NCBI GenBank assembly: GCA_023238725.1
Contig: CM041546.1
Span: forward strand, 20,775,085-20,839,084
Length of the DNA stretch: 64,000 nucleotides
Source of the DNA: Scortum barcoo
Taxonomy: Eukaryota; Chordata; Actinopteri; Centrarchiformes; Terapontidae
Reading direction: 5' to 3'
Shown here in pieces: positions 61,394 to 64,000 of the stretch. The notes beneath the pieces were generated by a model. The model had not been told where the DNA came from. It worked only from the letters and a program-made list of their open reading frames with translations, and searched no databases. Positions within the stretch are counted from its first letter, which is position 1. Every line of letters starts with the position of its first letter. Position numbers and translations under genes: made by a program.

Positions 61394-61744
61394 TTCACAG
61401 AAACAGACTCAGGCCATACATTTAAGAAACAGAGGGAATATTCATTTGCTTTAATAACTAACTCCAGGTTTCTGCTCCGGCTTCTAGTAGCATGGAGAGC
61501 TAGCAGGCTAACAGGCGGACAAACAGCGCGAAATTCAAAAAGAGAAACTTTCAGTGTGTTTAGTTTGAAGCTCCGAGCAGAAGAGCCGTGAAGCTCACCG
61601 ACAGTTAGTGTTTATACGAGTCCGTCTGTCCTCTCAAAGCTCAACACAGACACCACACTGAGTGTTTCCTTCAACTTCAGCTGTAGCAGACTTTGTGGTT
61701 TGTTTTGAGGACGGTTACTCTGTCGCCCCAAGGTGACGTAAACG

Positions 61745-61780
61745 GCAACTAGGGGGCGTGCATCATGGGAGTTGTAGTTC
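61745..61780 (-). promoter_or_regulatory. tbc1d31 promoter: ZNF143/THAP11-type motif beside a CTCF-like core
   Basis: On the minus strand, 61760-61779 reads AACTACAACTCCCATGATGC, very close to the ZNF143/THAP11 (SBS) promoter consensus ACTACAANTCCCAGNATGC. Directly beside it, 61746-61757 reads CAACTAGGGGGC, matching 11 of 12 positions of the CTCF core CCASYAGRKGGC. The sites lie about 370 bp upstream of the tbc1d31 start codon. Binding is inferred from motif match only. Confidence 0.55.
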
Positions 61781-61789
61781 CACAATAGT

Positions 61790-63050
61790 GACTCAGGAAA
61801 AATTTGTATCTTAAACTTTTACATTGTTTGGTGTGTGTGTGTGTGTGTTATCATAATGTAATAGTTACTTTTCTGATGTATATTTTCCATAACTTTTTGG
61901 CGTACTTCCAAACATGATGGTCTAAATGCTGTTTCATATCTTTCTCCACACTTACAGTTCTGGATATCAACTGAACTGAAACTGAAAACAATAATATAAA
62001 AATGTTTCAAAATTTTAAAATAAAGACAGTATAAAAGTTAACCTTCACCCAGGCTCATTGTGTGTTGAGCATCACATCAGATAAAACTTTATTGATGTCA
62101 TCTGAATTATGCTGCAGACGCCCTCAAAGATGTCTTTCCTGTTTTGCAGCATTGTATCAAGATATATATAGAGACATCACTGAGTTATAAAGTATTGTTT
62201 ATCAGTAATGATTCTCTTTTATTTATTAATTCCTTCCCAGATGCAGATGCAATCTAAACCCTCCTCCAGTCCTCTCAGCTTGCCCATCTTAACAATCTGC
62301 TTCATTGCCTGAACTGACTCTCTCCACATGTGGCTGCAGGTCAAGTCTGAGCTTCAACAAATTTCACAGGAAGTACTGTAAGAATGCAAATAAGACGTTG
62401 TCGTGTGAGAGGATATATACACATCCGGTTCTAACATTCCCTTCAACCTAAGAGCACGACTCTTCAAAATGAATAAATGATCAGGTTAACAAATACATGA
62501 AGGTACAAGCCCAGAAATAAATATAAGGCAGATAGCCCTTCATTGGCGTTGCTTGCATCTACTGTCAAGTTGATGTCTGTTGTCAGCATCCTTAATAATA
62601 TAAACACCTTTTGCTTTATGTCTTTTTCATGAGCAGAGACAGAAGTTTCATTATCATTATTATTATTGACTGTAGAAGTAATATTATACAGTTGCTGCAC
62701 TATTCTATATAATATCATTTCATTTCACCTTATACTGTATCTCATATCTCATACTATATTATTGTATCATACTATATTAAATTACATCAACTTGCTTCGT
62801 ATCCTATACTATACTTCTGTTATATATTAGGACAGACAAACTGTTCCATTATTACTTAATCATATAAAATATTAGTCTTGCTGTTTACATGTTGATTCTG
62901 ATGCTATTAATCACACCACTGCCACTTTCCTCAGTTACTTATTATTTTACATCTATTCCCATCTGTACACACTGCTGTCATTGTGCTGTTGCAACAACTG
63001 AAAGAATCGATAAGGGCTCATCTAATCTCACAAGAGCAGAAGTAGTTTTA
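61790..63050. other. tbc1d31-derl1 intergenic region (divergent genes)
   Basis: AT-rich sequence without recognised genes. It contains a short GT repeat at about 61830-61848 and TATA/TACTAT-rich runs near 62700-62830. Confidence 0.4.
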
Positions 63051-63109
63051 TTGTGAAAAGCTGAACCGGACGTGTCCGTCACTATGTAAAGCTAGCTCTC
63101 TGTGATTAG

Positions 63110-63152
63110 CCACGTCATGTAAAGTTAGCAGTGGAGCAGCTCTGATATAAAA
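63110..63152 (+). promoter_or_regulatory. derl1 promoter: UPRE-type site and TATA box
   Basis: CCACGTCA at 63110-63117 is the exact reverse complement of the UPRE core TGACGTGG bound by XBP1/ATF6. A TATAAAA box lies at 63146-63152, about 95 bp before the derl1 start codon. Mammalian DERL1 is induced by ER stress, which fits. Motif match only. Confidence 0.6.
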
Positions 63153-63246
63153 GCAGGGAGGGGTCGCAGTCTTTTTTAAACGAAATTAGTTTGTTTTTTA
63201 AGAAGACGAGCTCTCGTTTCCGTGTCGTATCTAGCCGGACGTAAAG

Positions 63247-63399
63247 ATGTCAGACATAGGGGACTGGTTCAGGAGCATCCCGTTCATCACTCGCACCTGG
63301 TTCGCTGCCTCCGTCGCTGTCCCCTTTGTAGGAGAGCTAAGACTGGTGGACTTCAGGAACCTCATGCTTTTTCCGGAGCTGGTCTTTAGCAGGTTTCAT
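63247..63399 (+). CDS. derl1: Derlin-1, first coding exon (rest outside window)
   Basis: Derlin-1 is a rhomboid-like pseudoprotease of the ER membrane that works with p97/VCP and HRD1 in retrotranslocation of misfolded proteins. The exon encodes 51 residues, starting MSDIGDWFRSIPFITRTWFA and ending LMLFPELVFSRFH, followed by a GTGAGT donor at 63400. It covers the N-terminal amphipathic region and the first part of transmembrane segment 1. The gene is divergent from tbc1d31. The remaining 600 bp to the window end is intron 1, with no further exon seen. Confidence 0.95.
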
Positions 63400-64000
63400 G
63401 TGAGTGTCTCTCTTGCTGTTTCACCTGTGTGTGTTTTGTGGAGGTAAAGGTGAATTAGCAGGTGGCTAACCGAGTTAGCAGGCCTGAGCTGTGTCGCAGC
63501 CAATCAGAGAGCGAGACGCAGAAGCTGACGACTTCCGGAAGCTGTCAAAATACTTAATTTATCAACACTGAAATAAAGTGTAAATATTTTTAAACATCTG
63601 GGCTAAAATAGTATATATCGTCACGTGGCCTTAAGGTTGTATTTTATGGATTTGGTGGAATAACAGCAGACAGTTCTTAGGTGCTATTTTGTTTGTCACG
63701 CCACAAGGTGGAGAAGGTGTTTTGGGTTAATCATAAAGTGACTTTGTTACTCTGAAATGAGCCCTCGAGGCAATGGTTTTACTGTGTGTCACTCTGCTTA
63801 CTCATGTCAGAGGGAAGTATGTAGCCTCTTTGCTAAACTTGAACACATTTTCCAGCTATAGTTTCAGGTTATTTTAAAGAATAAGATTTCTCTATTTCCT
63901 AAAAGTAAAAAGAAAAATGATGCTTAATTATAATTTGGACCACCCGACATTATGTGAAGTGGTTAAAATGAGCTACACTTCACCAGCCACAGCAGTAAAA

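Noticed and set aside
1..64000. CRISPR arrays, bacterial operons, tRNA or rRNA genes, viral insertions
   Set aside because: No spaced palindromic arrays, Shine-Dalgarno-led operons, recognisable tRNA cloverleaf, rRNA or viral protein motifs were seen. The repeats present are microsatellites, Tc1 elements and one segmental duplication.

Overview
This window is vertebrate nuclear DNA, most likely from a ray-finned (teleost, probably percomorph) fish. The genes are intron-rich with GT/AG splice sites and short introns. CA/GT microsatellites and several decayed Tc1/mariner transposons are present, and every recognisable protein is a clear vertebrate orthologue. No prokaryotic, viral or organellar gene organisation was seen. 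Exon boundaries below were read by hand from splice sites, reading-frame continuity and remembered human protein families; no alignment was run.

Layout, left to right. 1-1498 (+) is the 3' part of psma2 (20S proteasome alpha-2). 2980-16917 (+) is a complete atad2 (AAA+ ATPase with bromodomain, about 30 coding exons including a probable 15-nt microexon). 17600-18750 is a decayed Tc1 element. 19400-26746 (+) is zhx1 (five homeodomains), with a CpG-rich 5' exon and a probable 3'UTR of about 5.4 kb. 32518-35494 (+) is a small secreted-lectin gene joining an F-type lectin domain to a C-type lectin-like domain. 36206-42218 (+) is c8orf76. 43858-50862 (-) is fam83a. 52680-61393 (-) is tbc1d31 (WD40, TBC, coiled coil). 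63247 onward (+) is the first exon of derl1.

The block atad2-zhx1-c8orf76-fam83a-tbc1d31-derl1 has the same order and relative orientation as human 8q24.13, so it is an ancient conserved block. Two things depart from it: psma2 flanks atad2 (human PSMA2 lies on another chromosome), and the lectin gene sits between zhx1 and c8orf76, which in human form a known readthrough pair.

The most unusual observations are these. (1) The F-type/C-type lectin fusion has a degraded fucose-binding motif. (2) The zhx1 orthologue has lost the region encoding both C2H2 zinc fingers, and its coding sequence is split over seven exons, although the mammalian coding sequence is, from memory, one exon. (3) About 2.1 kb carrying fam83a exons 4-5 and part of a Tc1 element was copied into the last intron of the neighbouring gene c8orf76. 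The copy is flanked by duplicated splice-acceptor DNA and microhomology, and a second Tc1 insertion found only in the source orders the events. (4) TG-repeat tracts serve as the polypyrimidine tracts of two fam83a acceptors. (5) A Tc1 element lies about 8 bp from a fam83a splice donor.

Functionally the block mixes chromatin regulators (atad2, zhx1), a centrosomal/ciliary TBC protein (tbc1d31), an EGFR/RAS-pathway scaffold (fam83a), ER-associated degradation (derl1) and a probable secreted innate-immune lectin. They look like a conserved neighbourhood rather than one pathway.
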